Of a DNA stretch of 53,555 nucleotides, positions 15,428 to 24,200 are shown piece by piece. A program made the position numbers and the translations under genes. Where the stretch lies: the NCBI RefSeq assembly GCF_900566055.1, contig NZ_UPHQ01000045.1, positions 1 through 53,555 on the forward strand, written 5' to 3'. Source of the DNA: Mycobacterium innocens. Lineage in GTDB: Bacteria; Actinomycetota; Actinomycetes; Mycobacteriales; Mycobacteriaceae. The first letter of the stretch is position 1; every line of letters begins with the position of its first letter. Below the pieces are notes generated by a model, which saw only the letters and a program-made list of their open reading frames with translations, ran no database searches and was not told the origin of the DNA.

Positions 15428-17224
15428 CTACTTGATCTCGGCCAGCACCGTTCCCTGGGTGATGGCGGCCCCGGCTTCGACCGCCAGCCCGGTGATGACG
15501 CCGTCCTTATGCGCGGTGACCGGGTTCTCCATCTTCATCGCCTCCAGGACGACCACGAGGTCGCCCGTCGCCACTTCCTGACCTTCTTCGACCGCGACCT
15601 TCACCACGGTGCCCTGCATGGGCGCGGTAACGGCGTCGCCGGAGGCTGCCGCACCGCTGTGGGCGCCACGCTTGCGCGGCTTGGGCTTGCGCCGGATAAC
15701 ACCGACCGGGTCGCACCCGCCGCCGCCGGACAGTGCGAGGTCGGCCGGCAGTGACACCTCGACCCGGCGGCCGTCGACCTCGACGACCACCTTCTGCCGC
15801 GGCCGGGCGTCCTCTTCGTCGCTCGGCTCGCTGCCGGTGAAGGGTTCGACGGTGTTGTTCCACTCGGTCTCGATCCAGCGGGTGTGCACCGAGAAGCCGT
15901 GCTCGTCGCCGATGAATGCCGGGTCGGACACCACCGCCCGGTGGAAGGGGATCACCGTCGCCAGACCCTCGACTTCGAATTCGGCCAGCGCGCGGCGGGC
16001 GCGGGCCAGCGCCTCGGCACGGTCGGCGCCGTGAACGATCAGCTTGGCCAGCATCGAGTCGAACTGGCCGCCAATCACCGAGCCGGTCTCGACGCCGGAG
16101 TCCATACGGACGCCCGGGCCCGCGGGCGGGTGGAACTTGGTCACCGGGCCGGGCGCGGGCAGGAAGCCCCGCCCGGCGTCCTCGCCGTTGATCCGGAACT
16201 CGATGGCGTGCCCGCGCGGGGTGGGGTCCTCGGTGATGTCGAGCTTGTCGCCGTTGGCGATCTTGAACTGCTGCAGTACCAAGTCGATGCCGGCGGTTTC
16301 CTCGGTGACCGGATGCTCGACCTGAAGGCGGGTGTTGACCTCCAGGAAGGAGATCAGGCCGTCCTGGCCGACCAGGTATTCGACGGTTCCGGCGCCGTAG
16401 TAGTGGGCCTCTTTGCAGATCCGCTTGGCCGATTCGTGGATCTCCTTGCGCTGCGCGTCGGTCAGGAACGGCGCCGGCGCCTCCTCGACCAGCTTCTGGT
16501 AGCGGCGCTGCAGCGAACAGTCGCGGGTCCCGGCGACCACGACGTTGCCGTGCTGGTCGGCGATCACCTGGGCCTCGACGTGGCGCGGCTTGTCCAGGTA
16601 ACGCTCGACGAAGCACTCGCCGCGGCCGAACGCGGCGGTGGCTTCCCGCACGGCCGACTCGTACAGTTCGGGGATTTCGTCGATCGTGCGGGCCACCTTC
16701 ATGCCCTTGCCGCCGCCGCCGTGCGCGGCCTTGATCGCGATCGGCAGGCCGTATTCGTTGGCGAAGGCGATCACCTCGTCGGCGTCTTTGACCGGGTCCG
16801 GGGTGCCGGGCACCAGCGGCGCCTGGGCGCGGGCCGCGATGTGACGGGCGGTGACCTTGTCGCCGAGGTCGCGGATCGACTGCGGGCTGGGCCCGATCCA
16901 GATCAGGCCGGCGTCGGTCACGGCCTGGGCGAAATGGGCGTTTTCCGACAGGAAGCCGTAGCCGGGGTGGATGGCATTGGCACCGGACTTGGCCGCCGCG
17001 TCGAGCAGCTTTTCGAAGTCCAGGTAGGACTCGGCCGAGGTCTGACCGCCCAGGGCGAACGCCTCGTCGGCCAGCCGTACGTGCGGGGCGTCGGCGTCGG
17101 GTTCGGCGTAGACGGCCACGCTGGCCAGACCGGCATCCCGGGCCGCCCGGATCACCCGGACTGCGATCTCGCCGCGGTTGGCGACCAGAACTTTAGTGAT
17201 CCTGGAGCTGGCGTGACTGGCCAC
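15428..17224 (-). CDS. accA3: Acyl-CoA carboxylase alpha subunit (biotin carboxylase + biotin carrier) AccA3
   Basis: The 598-residue protein, close to the 600 of M. tuberculosis Rv3285. Residues 1-450 are a biotin carboxylase: the N-terminal fold [23 protein letters not shown]-grasp with [12 protein letters not shown], and [14 protein letters not shown]. The C-terminus is a biotinyl domain with EAMKMENP holding the biotinylated lysine. AccA3 is the shared alpha subunit feeding CO2 to AccD4, AccD5 and AccD6 complexes for malonyl-CoA, methylmalonyl-CoA and mycolate extender units. The start GTG 17224 has AGGAGG upstream. Its partners accD5 and accE5 and the ligase gene birA are all within 7 kb. 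Confidence 0.97.
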   Translation of the reverse strand: MASHASSRITKVLVANRGEIAVRVIRAARDAGLASVAVYAEPDADAPHVRLADEAFALGGQTSAESYLDFEKLLDAAAKSGANAIHPGYGFLSENAHFAQAVTDAGLIWIGPSPQSIRDLGDKVTARHIAARAQAPLVPGTPDPVKDADEVIAFANEYGLPIAIKAAHGGGGKGMKVARTIDEIPELYESAVREATAAFGRGECFVERYLDKPRHVEAQVIADQHGNVVVAGTRDCSLQRRYQKLVEEAPAPFLTDAQRKEIHESAKRICKEAHYYGAGTVEYLVGQDGLISFLEVNTRLQVEHPVTEETAGIDLVLQQFKIANGDKLDITEDPTPRGHAIEFRINGEDAGRGFLPAPGPVTKFHPPAGPGVRMDSGVETGSVIGGQFDSMLAKLIVHGADRAEALARARRALAEFEVEGLATVIPFHRAVVSDPAFIGDEHGFSVHTRWIETEWNNTVEPFTGSEPSDEEDARPRQKVVVEVDGRRVEVSLPADLALSGGGGCDPVGVIRRKPKPRKRGAHSGAAASGDAVTAPMQGTVVKVAVEEGQEVATGDLVVVLEAMKMENPVTAHKDGVITGLAVEAGAAITQGTVLAEIK

Positions 17225-17265
17225 TGCGCCTCCTGTAGGGCTGAACGTCTTTAAGAGATTTTCTT

Positions 17266-17276
17266 ACAAGTCTTGT
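17266..17276. promoter_or_regulatory. Palindrome upstream of accA3, candidate operator
   Basis: ACAAGTCTTGT is a perfect 11-bp palindrome about 42 bp before the accA3 start, within an A+T-rich promoter-like stretch (17248-17276) that stands out from the surrounding G+C. Confidence 0.4.
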
Positions 17277-17327
17277 TCGGGGAAGTTTATGCGCCGCGCC
17301 GTGGAGCCGGTCACGCGGTTCCCCGAT

Positions 17328-17747
17328 TCAAACCGTTTCGCGCAGTCGGCGCTTGATCCGGGCGAGCATCGCCGACATGCCGCGCAGTCGAAGCGGGCTG
17401 ATCAGAGCGGCCAAACCCAATTCGGCGTAGAAATCCTCGGGCACCGCCAGGATGTCGGCCGCCGGCTGCCCGTCCAGCCCGGCGGCCAGGATGGAGGCGA
17501 ATCCGCGGGTGGTCGGCGCTTCGGCCGGCGCACTGAAGTGCAGGCGCACCCGCTGCGGATTGCTTGCGTCGACATACAGGAACAGCGGGGACTGGCATTC
17601 GGGCACGGGCTCCATGGCCCGTTCCTCGAGCTCGGCGGGCAGTGCTGGGAGTTCGTCGGCGAATTCCAGCAGCAGCTTCAGCTTGTCCTGGCCCTGGACT
17701 TCGGCGAAGTCGGACACCACCTCGGCCAGCGGCGCGGGCAGACTCAT
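17328..17747 (-). CDS. SufE-family sulfur-acceptor protein (Rv3284-like)
   Basis: The 139-residue protein from ATG 17747 ([14 protein letters not shown]) is a SufE/CsdE-type fold. The conserved acceptor cysteine is in [14 protein letters not shown], and the core contains [17 protein letters not shown]. The longer open frame is rejected because its first 53 residues are basic shadow sequence read through sseA. The start overlaps the sseA stop by four bases (ATGA). With SseA it would form a sulfur-transfer pair: the rhodanese donates sulfane sulfur and the SufE-like protein accepts or relays it. The partner desulfurase is not in this window. Confidence 0.9.
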   Translation of the reverse strand: MSLPAPLAEVVSDFAEVQGQDKLKLLLEFADELPALPAELEERAMEPVPECQSPLFLYVDASNPQRVRLHFSAPAEAPTTRGFASILAAGLDGQPAADILAVPEDFYAELGLAALISPLRLRGMSAMLARIKRRLRETV

Positions 17748-18637
17748 CGCTCGGGCACGGCTCCCGGGTCTTCGCCCGTGACGATCGGCACGCGCACGGT
17801 GTTGCCCCATTCGGTCCACGACCCGTCGTAGTTGCGGACGCCGGGCTTGCCGAGCAAATGCGTGAGCACGAACCAGGTGTGGCTGGACCGCTCGCCGATG
17901 CGGCAATAGACGACGGTCTTGTCGTCCGGGCTCAAGAAGCCGTAGAGCTCTTCCAGCTCCTCGCGGCTGCGAAACCGCCCGCTCTCGTCGACCGCCTTGC
18001 TCCAGGGGATCGACCGGGCGGTGGGAATGTGGCCGCCGCGCAGTACGCCTTCCTCGGGGTACTCGGGCATGTGGGTGCGTTTGCCGGTGTACTCGTCAGG
18101 GGAACGTACGTCGATCAGCGGCTGGTTGCCCAGGATGTCCAGCACGTCGTCTTTGAACGCGCGGATGGGGCCGTCGTTGCGCTGCACCACGGGGTAGCCG
18201 GTCGACGTCTTGTCCGGCACCTCCAGGGTGGTGTCGCGGCGCTCGGCGAGCCAGAGGTCACGTCCGCCGTTGAGCAGGCGCACGTCGGGGTGGCCGAACA
18301 GGGTGAAAACCCAGAGCGCGTAGGCGGCCCACCAATTGCTCTTGTCGCCGTAGATCACCACGGTGTCGTCGCGGGCAATGCCCTTGCGGTCCATCAAAGC
18401 GGCGAACTGCTGGCCGTCGATGTAGTCGCGCACCGTTGGGTCGTTGAGGTCGGTGTGCCAATCGACCTTGACCGCACCCGGAATATGGCCGACGTCGTAA
18501 AGCAGGACGTCCTCGTCGGATTCGACGATCGCCAGGCCGGGCGCGCCCAGGTGGGCGGACAGCCAATCGGCGGTCACGAGCCGTTCGGGGTGGGCATAGG
18601 CCGACAAGGTAGGACTCGGATCTGTGGGCAGGGGCAC
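17744..18637 (-). CDS. sseA: Thiosulfate sulfurtransferase / rhodanese SseA
   Basis: Tandem rhodanese of 297 residues. The inactive N-terminal domain (residues 1-130) is followed by an active C-terminal domain with the loop [13 protein letters not shown] holding the catalytic cysteine. It matches the length of M. tuberculosis SseA (Rv3283, 297 aa), which is tied to the redox/oxidant response and macrophage survival. The start is GTG 18637, seven bases after a TAGGCT box. It is translationally coupled to the SufE-like gene downstream. Confidence 0.95.
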   Translation of the reverse strand: MPLPTDPSPTLSAYAHPERLVTADWLSAHLGAPGLAIVESDEDVLLYDVGHIPGAVKVDWHTDLNDPTVRDYIDGQQFAALMDRKGIARDDTVVIYGDKSNWWAAYALWVFTLFGHPDVRLLNGGRDLWLAERRDTTLEVPDKTSTGYPVVQRNDGPIRAFKDDVLDILGNQPLIDVRSPDEYTGKRTHMPEYPEEGVLRGGHIPTARSIPWSKAVDESGRFRSREELEELYGFLSPDDKTVVYCRIGERSSHTWFVLTHLLGKPGVRNYDGSWTEWGNTVRVPIVTGEDPGAVPER

Positions 18638-18644
18638 GTTATCG

Positions 18645-18650
18645 AGCCTA
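18645..18650 (-). promoter_or_regulatory. Leaderless -10 element for sseA
   Basis: TAGGCT on the minus strand ends seven bases before the GTG start of sseA, with no ribosome-binding site. Confidence 0.45.
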
Positions 18651-18676
18651 CCGCTGGCCCAGCAACCGCCCGTAGC

Positions 18677-19163
18677 TCAGTGCTTGTGAACCACCCGTTC
18701 GGTCTGGCCCGGATTCCAGACGGTGATATCCAGACGCCCGTCGCGGACCTCTACCGCCGATGCTCCGGTGATGTCGGCTGCGAAGAGGTCGAATTGCTGC
18801 CCACGCACATCCAATCCGGTCTGGTCGAACAGGGTTTCGGCGAACCGGCGAAGCAGTGTGGTGTCGGTGGCGACGTGGGCCAGACCCCACAGCTTCGCGT
18901 CGCCGTGGTCACCTGGGTGTCGATGGTCGCGGTGTGCAGGCAGAACCGCGGGTCGCGCGCGAGATCGCGGAACTTGGTGGTGCCGGGCATCCCGGGCAAC
19001 AGCAACCGGTTCTCGAGAATGTGCGGCTCCATAGGGCTGATCCGCGGGAAGCCGTCCGAGCGAAGGGTGGCCAGTAGACAAAGGTTGCCGGCGGCGCGAT
19101 GACGTCGCGTGGAAATGCCGCGATGTGCGGCGCGTCGGCGCTGAATTCGGCCCACGTGGTCAT
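18677..19163 (-). pseudogene. Pyridoxamine 5'-phosphate oxidase-like (split beta-barrel) protein, at least two frameshifts
   Basis: Three successive minus-strand frames add up to one PPOX-like protein of about 160 residues. The first starts at 19163 (MTTWAEFSADAPHIAAF). A shift near 19085-19100 moves into the frame reading NLCLLATLRSDGFPRI and LARDPRFCLHTATIDTQV. A second shift near 18900-18912 moves into the frame reading GDAKLWGLAHVATD and ending NPGQTERVVHKH. No single frame encodes the fold. It is therefore a dead gene, or the site of two sequencing errors. Such proteins bind FMN, F420 or haem; which one this bound cannot be told. Confidence 0.8.
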
Positions 19164-19279
19164 GCCACAACACTATGGGCGCCCTTATGTGGCGAGCGCG
19201 ACACGTGAACGTCTGCAAAACACACTCCGACGCCGGGACGCAGCCGATGACGTCTCGCAGTCTTGACGCGCCACGCAGG

Positions 19280-19921
19280 TCAATCGCCGGCGCTGTCCGC
19301 CCACAGTGCGGCGACCGACAGCCCCACCTGTTGTAGGAGTGATCGCAGAAGCGGCAGGCTCAGTCCGATCACGTTGGACGGATCGCCGTCGATTCTGTCG
19401 ACGAACCAGCCGCCTAAGCCGTCGAGGGTGAACCCGCCTGCGACCCGCAACGATTCACCGCTGGCCAAATACGATTCGAGGTCGCCCGGCGATGGTCTTC
19501 CGAAATACACTGTGGTTATTGCTGTTTCGCCGACATTATGAGTAATTTTGTTGTCATGCAGGCGGATAACGCAGTGGCCGGTATAAAGTTGTCCGGCGCG
19601 TCCCGCCATTGACTGCCATTGTTGCCGCGCGCTGGCGATAGATTGGGGCTTGCCGCATAACTTGCCATCGAGCTGCAGCATCGAATCACAGCCCACCACA
19701 ACGCAATCGCTAGCGAGCGAGCGGTTCACCGCCCCCGCGACCTGCTCGGCTTTGGCTCGGGCCAGTGTGCCTACCACCTCGTCGGGCGAAGATTCGGGCC
19801 GCAAACCGCAGATGAGCGCGTCCTCGTCGACACCGGAGGCCACGACTAGCGGGACGACGCCGGCCTGGCGAAGCACCTTGAGCCGGCCGGGGGATGCGGA
19901 CCCGAGCACCAACCGGGTCAT
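19280..19921 (-). CDS. maf: Maf-family nucleotide pyrophosphatase
   Basis: The 213-residue protein from ATG 19921 ([17 protein letters not shown]) shows the Maf signature SASPxR at its N-terminus and [13 protein letters not shown] and [10 protein letters not shown] further on. Maf proteins hydrolyse non-canonical or house-keeping NTPs (dTTP, UTP, modified bases) and are linked to septum control. The start overlaps the accE5 stop by four bases, and it is the last gene of the accD5-accE5-maf operon. The order matches M. tuberculosis Rv3282. Confidence 0.92.
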   Translation of the reverse strand: MTRLVLGSASPGRLKVLRQAGVVPLVVASGVDEDALICGLRPESSPDEVVGTLARAKAEQVAGAVNRSLASDCVVVGCDSMLQLDGKLCGKPQSIASARQQWQSMAGRAGQLYTGHCVIRLHDNKITHNVGETAITTVYFGRPSPGDLESYLASGESLRVAGGFTLDGLGGWFVDRIDGDPSNVIGLSLPLLRSLLQQVGLSVAALWADSAGD

Positions 19922-20334
19922 CGGCGCATGTGCAGCATTTCCTGCAGCGTGATGCGTTGCCAGCTGAACACGGGGAACCGCAATTTGTCGACCGGCAAGC
20001 CCCATCGAGTGGGCTCGGTTTCCGGCGCCGGCGGCGCACCGCTGACGCTGCCCAGCACCGCGATCAGTGCCGCCAACTCCTGATCGGTGGGGTGGCCCTT
20101 GACGATCTCGATGTGCGGTTCGTGCGGGTGAGGTGCGGGGTCGGTGGTGCTGGTTTCGTTCGTCTGGTTGCGCTCATTCATTGCGCTCGCTCCGCTCACT
20201 CGACTCACAGTGGCCTGATTGTTCGCCTCGTTCCCGTCGCTCGCGGCGCTCGCTCCGCTCACTCGACTCACGGTGGCCTGATTGTTCGCCTCGTTCCCGT
20301 CGCTCGCGGCGCTCGCTCCGCTCACTCGACTCAC
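19918..20334 (-). CDS. accE5: Acyl-CoA carboxylase epsilon subunit AccE5, with N-terminal tandem repeats
   Basis: The 138-residue protein starts at GTG 20334, overlapping the accD5 stop as GTGA. The C-terminal 70 residues are the conserved epsilon domain ([49 protein letters not shown]). This domain binds and activates the AccA3-AccD5 complex. The N-terminal half is low-complexity and probably disordered, built of a 21-residue unit ([20 protein letters not shown] core) repeated twice plus a partial third. M. tuberculosis Rv3281 is also repetitive here, with different copy number. Confidence 0.93.
   Translation of the reverse strand: MSRVSGASAASDGNEANNQATVSRVSGASAASDGNEANNQATVSRVSGASAMNERNQTNETSTTDPAPHPHEPHIEIVKGHPTDQELAALIAVLGSVSGAPPAPETEPTRWGLPVDKLRFPVFSWQRITLQEMLHMRR
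20209..20334 (-). repeat. 63-bp in-frame tandem repeat in accE5
   Basis: Two nearly identical 63-bp copies (20334-20272 and 20271-20209) encode the 21-residue unit; a diverged partial third copy continues to about 20155. The unit length keeps the frame, so copy number can change without disrupting the carboxylase subunit. It is a natural VNTR candidate. Confidence 0.9.
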
Positions 20335-21971
20335 AGGGGAATGTTCCCGTGCTTCTTCGGCGGCTGCTGCGCGATCTTGCGTTCCAGCAGCCGCAGCGCC
20401 GTACCGATGTAGCCGCGGGTGTACGACGGCGGGATCACCGCGTCGACGTATCCGCGCTCAGCGGCGATATACGGGTTGACCAGCGTGTCCTCGTATTCCT
20501 GCTGCAGTTGTAGCCGCAGCTCATCGACATCCTGCCCGTCCTTCGCCGCTTGCGCGAGCTGCTGGCGGTACACGAAGCCGACGGCGCCGGAAGCACCCAT
20601 CACCGCGATCTGCGCGGTCGGCCAGGCCAGGTTGACGTCGCAGCCCATGTCTTTGGAGCCCATCACGCAGTACGCGCCGCCGTAGGCCTTGCGGGTGATG
20701 ACGGTGATCTTCGGGACGGTGGCCTCGCCGTAGGCGTAGAGCAGCTTGGCGCCGCGGCGGATGATGCCGTTGTATTCCTGGTCGGTGCCGGGCAAAAAGC
20801 CCGGAACGTCGACGAACATCACGATCGGAATGTTGAAGCAGTCGCAGGTCCGCACGAAGCGGGCCGCCTTCTCCGAGGCGTTGATGTCCAGGCAGCCGGC
20901 GAATTGGGTGGGCTGGTTGGCGACGATGCCCACCGGCCGGCCCTCGATGCGCCCGAACCCGACGATGATGTTCTGCGCGTAGCCGGCCTGGATCTCCAGG
21001 AACTCGTCCTCGTCGAGGATGCGAGTGACGACCTCGTGCATGTCGTAGGGCTGGTTCGGGGAGTCGGGGATCAGCGTGTCCAGCTCGAGGTCCTCGTCGG
21101 TGAGGTTCTCTTCTACCGGCCCTGCCGGGGCCTCCGTCTGGTAGCGCGGCGGGTCGGTGAAGTTGTTGGGCGGCAGGTAGCTCAGTAGCTCGCGAACGTA
21201 GTCGAATGCGTCCTGTTCGCCGGACGCGACATAGTGCGCGGTCCCGGATTTGGCCATGTGGGTGTGGCCACCGCCGAGTTCCTCCATGGTGACGTCCTCG
21301 CCGGTGACGGTCTTGATGACGTCGGGTCCGGTGATGAACATCTGGCTGGTCTGGTCCACCATGATCACGAAGTCGGTCAGCGCGGGGGAGTAGACGTGCC
21401 CGCCGGCGGCGGCGCCCATGATCAGCGAGATCTGCGGGATGACGCCGGAGGCCAGGATGTTGTTGCGGAAAATTCGGCTGTAGAGGCCCAGCGAGACGAC
21501 GCCTTCCTGAATGCGCGCGCCGGCGCCGTCGTTGATGCCGATCAGCGGGCGGCCGGTCTTGACCGCCAATTCCTGCACCTTGACGATCTTCTCGCCGTAC
21601 ACCTCGCCCAGGCTGCCGCCGAACACGGTGGCGTCCTGGCTGAAGATGCACACGTCGCGGCCGTCGATGGTGCCGTAGCCGGTGACCACCCCGTCGCCCA
21701 GCGGACGGTTGTTCTCCAATCCGAAGTTGGTGCTGCGGTGCCGTGCCAGCGCGTCCAGCTCGACGAACGAATCCTCGTCCAGCAGTGCGTAGATACGCTC
21801 CCGGGCGGTCAGCTTGCCCTTGGCATGGACCTTCTCGATAGCCGTCTCACCGACCGGATGCAGGGACTCTGCGCGACGCTTGTGCAGCTCCGCGAGCTTG
21901 CCCGCGGTGGTGTGGATGTCGATGGTGTGCTCGGCGGCGGGCTCGGCAGTATGGTCGGTAACGCTCGTCAT
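20331..21971 (-). CDS. accD5: Acyl-CoA (propionyl-CoA) carboxylase beta subunit AccD5
   Basis: The 546-residue carboxyltransferase starts at ATG 21971 ([11 protein letters not shown]), near-identical to M. tuberculosis AccD5 (548 aa). N- and C-terminal crotonase-like domains carry the oxyanion-hole glycines in [13 protein letters not shown] and [16 protein letters not shown], and [14 protein letters not shown] and [13 protein letters not shown] in the second half. It carboxylates propionyl-CoA to methylmalonyl-CoA using biotin on AccA3. The product feeds multimethyl-branched lipid synthesis. Overlap with accE5 ensures matched expression. A TACCAT box lies eight bases before the start with no ribosome-binding site. 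Confidence 0.97.
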   Translation of the reverse strand: MTSVTDHTAEPAAEHTIDIHTTAGKLAELHKRRAESLHPVGETAIEKVHAKGKLTARERIYALLDEDSFVELDALARHRSTNFGLENNRPLGDGVVTGYGTIDGRDVCIFSQDATVFGGSLGEVYGEKIVKVQELAVKTGRPLIGINDGAGARIQEGVVSLGLYSRIFRNNILASGVIPQISLIMGAAAGGHVYSPALTDFVIMVDQTSQMFITGPDVIKTVTGEDVTMEELGGGHTHMAKSGTAHYVASGEQDAFDYVRELLSYLPPNNFTDPPRYQTEAPAGPVEENLTDEDLELDTLIPDSPNQPYDMHEVVTRILDEDEFLEIQAGYAQNIIVGFGRIEGRPVGIVANQPTQFAGCLDINASEKAARFVRTCDCFNIPIVMFVDVPGFLPGTDQEYNGIIRRGAKLLYAYGEATVPKITVITRKAYGGAYCVMGSKDMGCDVNLAWPTAQIAVMGASGAVGFVYRQQLAQAAKDGQDVDELRLQLQQEYEDTLVNPYIAAERGYVDAVIPPSYTRGYIGTALRLLERKIAQQPPKKHGNIPL

Positions 21972-22123
21972 GGGAGTCGATGGTATCGGCAACCAGATCG
22001 TTACCCGGTCCGGCGCCCGGTTCGAATCCGCCGAACACCCGATGAGCTGCCCGCTTCAGCATCCCAAATCCCGCGATCGACCCCGCTGCATCTGCGTCGG
22101 CCCAGCACGCTTCCAAGGGTCTC

Positions 22124-22129
22124 TAGGCT
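22124..22129 (+). promoter_or_regulatory. Leaderless -10 element for birA
   Basis: TAGGCT ends six bases before the GTG at 22136; no separate ribosome-binding site is seen. Confidence 0.45.
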
Positions 22130-22135
22130 CTGGGG

Positions 22136-22945
22136 GTGATGAACCGGGATCAGCTCAGGCTGCCACTCGATGCCGCGGCCTTGCGTGCCGAGGCGATCGG
22201 CTCGGGATGGCGCCAACTCGACGTGGTGGAGCAGACCGGCTCCACCAACGCCGATCTGCTGGAGCGCGCCGCCTCCGGAGCCGATATCGACAGGGTGGTC
22301 TTGATCGCCGAGCACCAAACCGCCGGACGCGGACGCCATGGCCGGGGCTGGACGGCCGCGCCCTGCGCGCAGATCACCATGTCGGTCGGCGTGCGTATCG
22401 ACGGCGTCGCCACCGCCGCGTGGGGCTGGCTGTCGCTGGCCACCGGGCTGGCGGTGATCGACGCGGTCACCCCGCTGATCGCAGCCGGCGGGATCGAAGC
22501 ACGCCTGAAGTGGCCCAACGACGTGCTGGCCGGGCCTGCCGCAGCCATGGGCAAGCTGGCGGGCATCCTGGCCGAGGTCGCGCAACCGTTCGCAGTGATC
22601 GGTGTCGGACTCAACGTCACGCAGGACCCCGAGGAGGTCGACGGTCCCGGGGCGACGTCGTTGTTCGACCTCGGCGTGCCGGCTCCGGACCGGAGCCAGC
22701 TGATTCCCGGGCTGTTACGAGACCTCGCGGCACGGATCGCCCAATGGCACGACGCGGACGCGCAACTGGCGGCCGACTACCGGGCCCGCAGCCTGACCAT
22801 CGGTTCGCGGGTGCGGGTGCAGCTGCCGGGGGGGAACGACGTCGTCGGGGTCGCGCGCGACATCGACGGCCAGGGCCGGCTCTGTGTCGACACCGGGGGT
22901 GAGCCGGTGCTGGTGTCAGCCGGTGACGTGGTGCATCTGCGTTAG
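22136..22945 (+). CDS. birA: Biotin--[acetyl-CoA-carboxylase] ligase
   Basis: Biotin protein ligase of 269 residues. It has the biotin/ATP-binding motif QTAGRGRHGRGWTAAP, the catalytic lysine region ARLKWPNDVLAG and a C-terminal SH3-like domain (about residues 220-269). There is no N-terminal DNA-binding domain, so it is the monofunctional type and not a repressor. Its substrates are biotin carrier domains such as that of AccA3. Divergent to accD5, it matches M. tuberculosis Rv3279c. The start is GTG 22136 or ATG 22139. Confidence 0.95.
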   Translation: MMNRDQLRLPLDAAALRAEAIGSGWRQLDVVEQTGSTNADLLERAASGADIDRVVLIAEHQTAGRGRHGRGWTAAPCAQITMSVGVRIDGVATAAWGWLSLATGLAVIDAVTPLIAAGGIEARLKWPNDVLAGPAAAMGKLAGILAEVAQPFAVIGVGLNVTQDPEEVDGPGATSLFDLGVPAPDRSQLIPGLLRDLAARIAQWHDADAQLAADYRARSLTIGSRVRVQLPGGNDVVGVARDIDGQGRLCVDTGGEPVLVSAGDVVHLR

Positions 22946-22946
22946 T

Positions 22947-22952
22947 TAAGGT
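22947..22952 (+). promoter_or_regulatory. Leaderless -10 element for the PH-domain gene
   Basis: TAAGGT ends seven bases before ATG 22960 and directly follows the birA stop. It suggests a separate leaderless promoter for this gene. Confidence 0.35.
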
Positions 22953-22959
22953 CGCCACC

Positions 22960-23478
22960 ATGAGGTATCCGGACAACGCCATGGCCGCCGGCGAGCAGGT
23001 GGTCCTGCATCGCCACCCGCACTGGAAACGGCTGATCTGGCCGGTCGTGGTGCTGATCCTGGTCACCGGGCTGGCCGCGCTCGGTTCCGGGTTCGTCAAC
23101 TCGACACAGTGGCCGCAGCTCACCAAGAACATCCTTCACGGCGTCATCTGGGGCATCTGGCTGGTGATCGTCGGCTGGGGCACGCTGTGGCCGTTCCTGA
23201 GCTGGCTGACCACGCATTTCGTCGTCACCAACCGGCGGGTGATGTTTCGGCATGGCGTGCTGACCCGAACCGGGATCGACATCCCGCTGGCACGGATCAA
23301 CAGCGTGGAGTTTCGTGACCGGATTACCGAACGGATGTTTCGCACCGGGACGCTGATCATCGAGTCGGCGTCACACGATCCGCTGGAGTTCCCCGACATT
23401 CCGCGCCTGCGTGAAGTGCACGCGCTGCTGTATCACGAAGTTTTCGACACCCTGGGCTCGGAGGAAGCGCCCAGCTGA
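22960..23478 (+). CDS. PH-domain-containing membrane protein (Rv3278c-like)
   Basis: 172 residues. Two transmembrane segments are seen, about residues 26-46 (LIWPVVVLILVTGLAALGSG) and 60-85 (VIWGIWLVIVGWGTLWPF). A bacterial PH-like (DUF304-type) domain follows with the typical start HFVVTNRRVMFRHGVL and the basic IPLARINSVEFRDR strand. Function is unknown; such domains are usually membrane-associated. Order matches Rv3278c. The 3' end overlaps the convergent GtrA-like gene by 46 bp. Confidence 0.85.
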   Translation: MRYPDNAMAAGEQVVLHRHPHWKRLIWPVVVLILVTGLAALGSGFVNSTQWPQLTKNILHGVIWGIWLVIVGWGTLWPFLSWLTTHFVVTNRRVMFRHGVLTRTGIDIPLARINSVEFRDRITERMFRTGTLIIESASHDPLEFPDIPRLREVHALLYHEVFDTLGSEEAPS

Positions 23479-24101
23479 GCCAACCGGTCGGTCCGGCTCC
23501 TCTTACTGCGCCAGGCGCGCAGCAGGGTGACGTTGCCGGCCTCGAGGGTGTCCTCCAAGACCTCGGCGATTCCGCCGGCGGTGAGCGCCGATTCCAGCGC
23601 CTTGTCCGGGTTGCGGGCGAACTCGTCGGGGAATACCCAGCGCCGGAACGCCCAGAACCGGAACGCCATCTGCAGCAGATTGCCGATGATGTAGGCCGAG
23701 ACGAAGTCGGCGATATTTTCCACCGTCAATGACACCGTTGGCACCCGCAGCTGCAGGACGTAGCTGGAGACCCACAGCGGAGCCATGCTCAGCAGCACCC
23801 CGACGCCGCTGAACGCGAAGAACAGCAGTGCCTCATGGTGGCGCTCGCGGCCGCCGCGGTCGCGGAAGCTCCATTCCCGGTTCAGCACGTAGGACGCGAT
23901 GACGGCGACGATCCCGGCGATCACCTTGGCCGTTACCGGCTTGGGCTCGAGAATCGTTAGCTTCAGCGTGTAGAAAATTGCCGAGTCGATGATGAAAGTG
24001 GTGCCGCCGACGATGGCGAATTTGATCAGCTCATGGTGGCGCTGCGCATAGGGCTGAACCACCCCGGGAAGGCGCGCAATCGTGGCATCGGCAAAGGACA
24101 C
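23433..24101 (-). CDS. GtrA-family membrane protein (Rv3277-like)
   Basis: 222 residues from GTG 24101. Four hydrophobic segments are typical of GtrA: FAIVGGTTFIIDSAIFYTL, VIAGIVAVIASYVLNREW, FFAFSGVGVLLSMAPLWV and FVSAYIIGNLLQMAFRF. The RxW-type motif YVLNREWSFRDR is conserved in the family. GtrA proteins help flip or handle polyprenyl-phosphate sugars for wall polysaccharides. The C-terminal 60 residues are hydrophilic. It is divergent to purK and overlaps the upstream neighbour tail to tail. Confidence 0.88.
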   Translation of the reverse strand: MSFADATIARLPGVVQPYAQRHHELIKFAIVGGTTFIIDSAIFYTLKLTILEPKPVTAKVIAGIVAVIASYVLNREWSFRDRGGRERHHEALLFFAFSGVGVLLSMAPLWVSSYVLQLRVPTVSLTVENIADFVSAYIIGNLLQMAFRFWAFRRWVFPDEFARNPDKALESALTAGGIAEVLEDTLEAGNVTLLRAWRSKRSRTDRLAQLGASSEPRVSKTS

Positions 24102-24200
24102 AACACGTCAGTGTACGGATCGACGCGAAATCGACGCAAAATGCTACATAACGATCTGGTATTGCAGCCGTCAAACACGCCGGTCGCGAGCCATGACACC

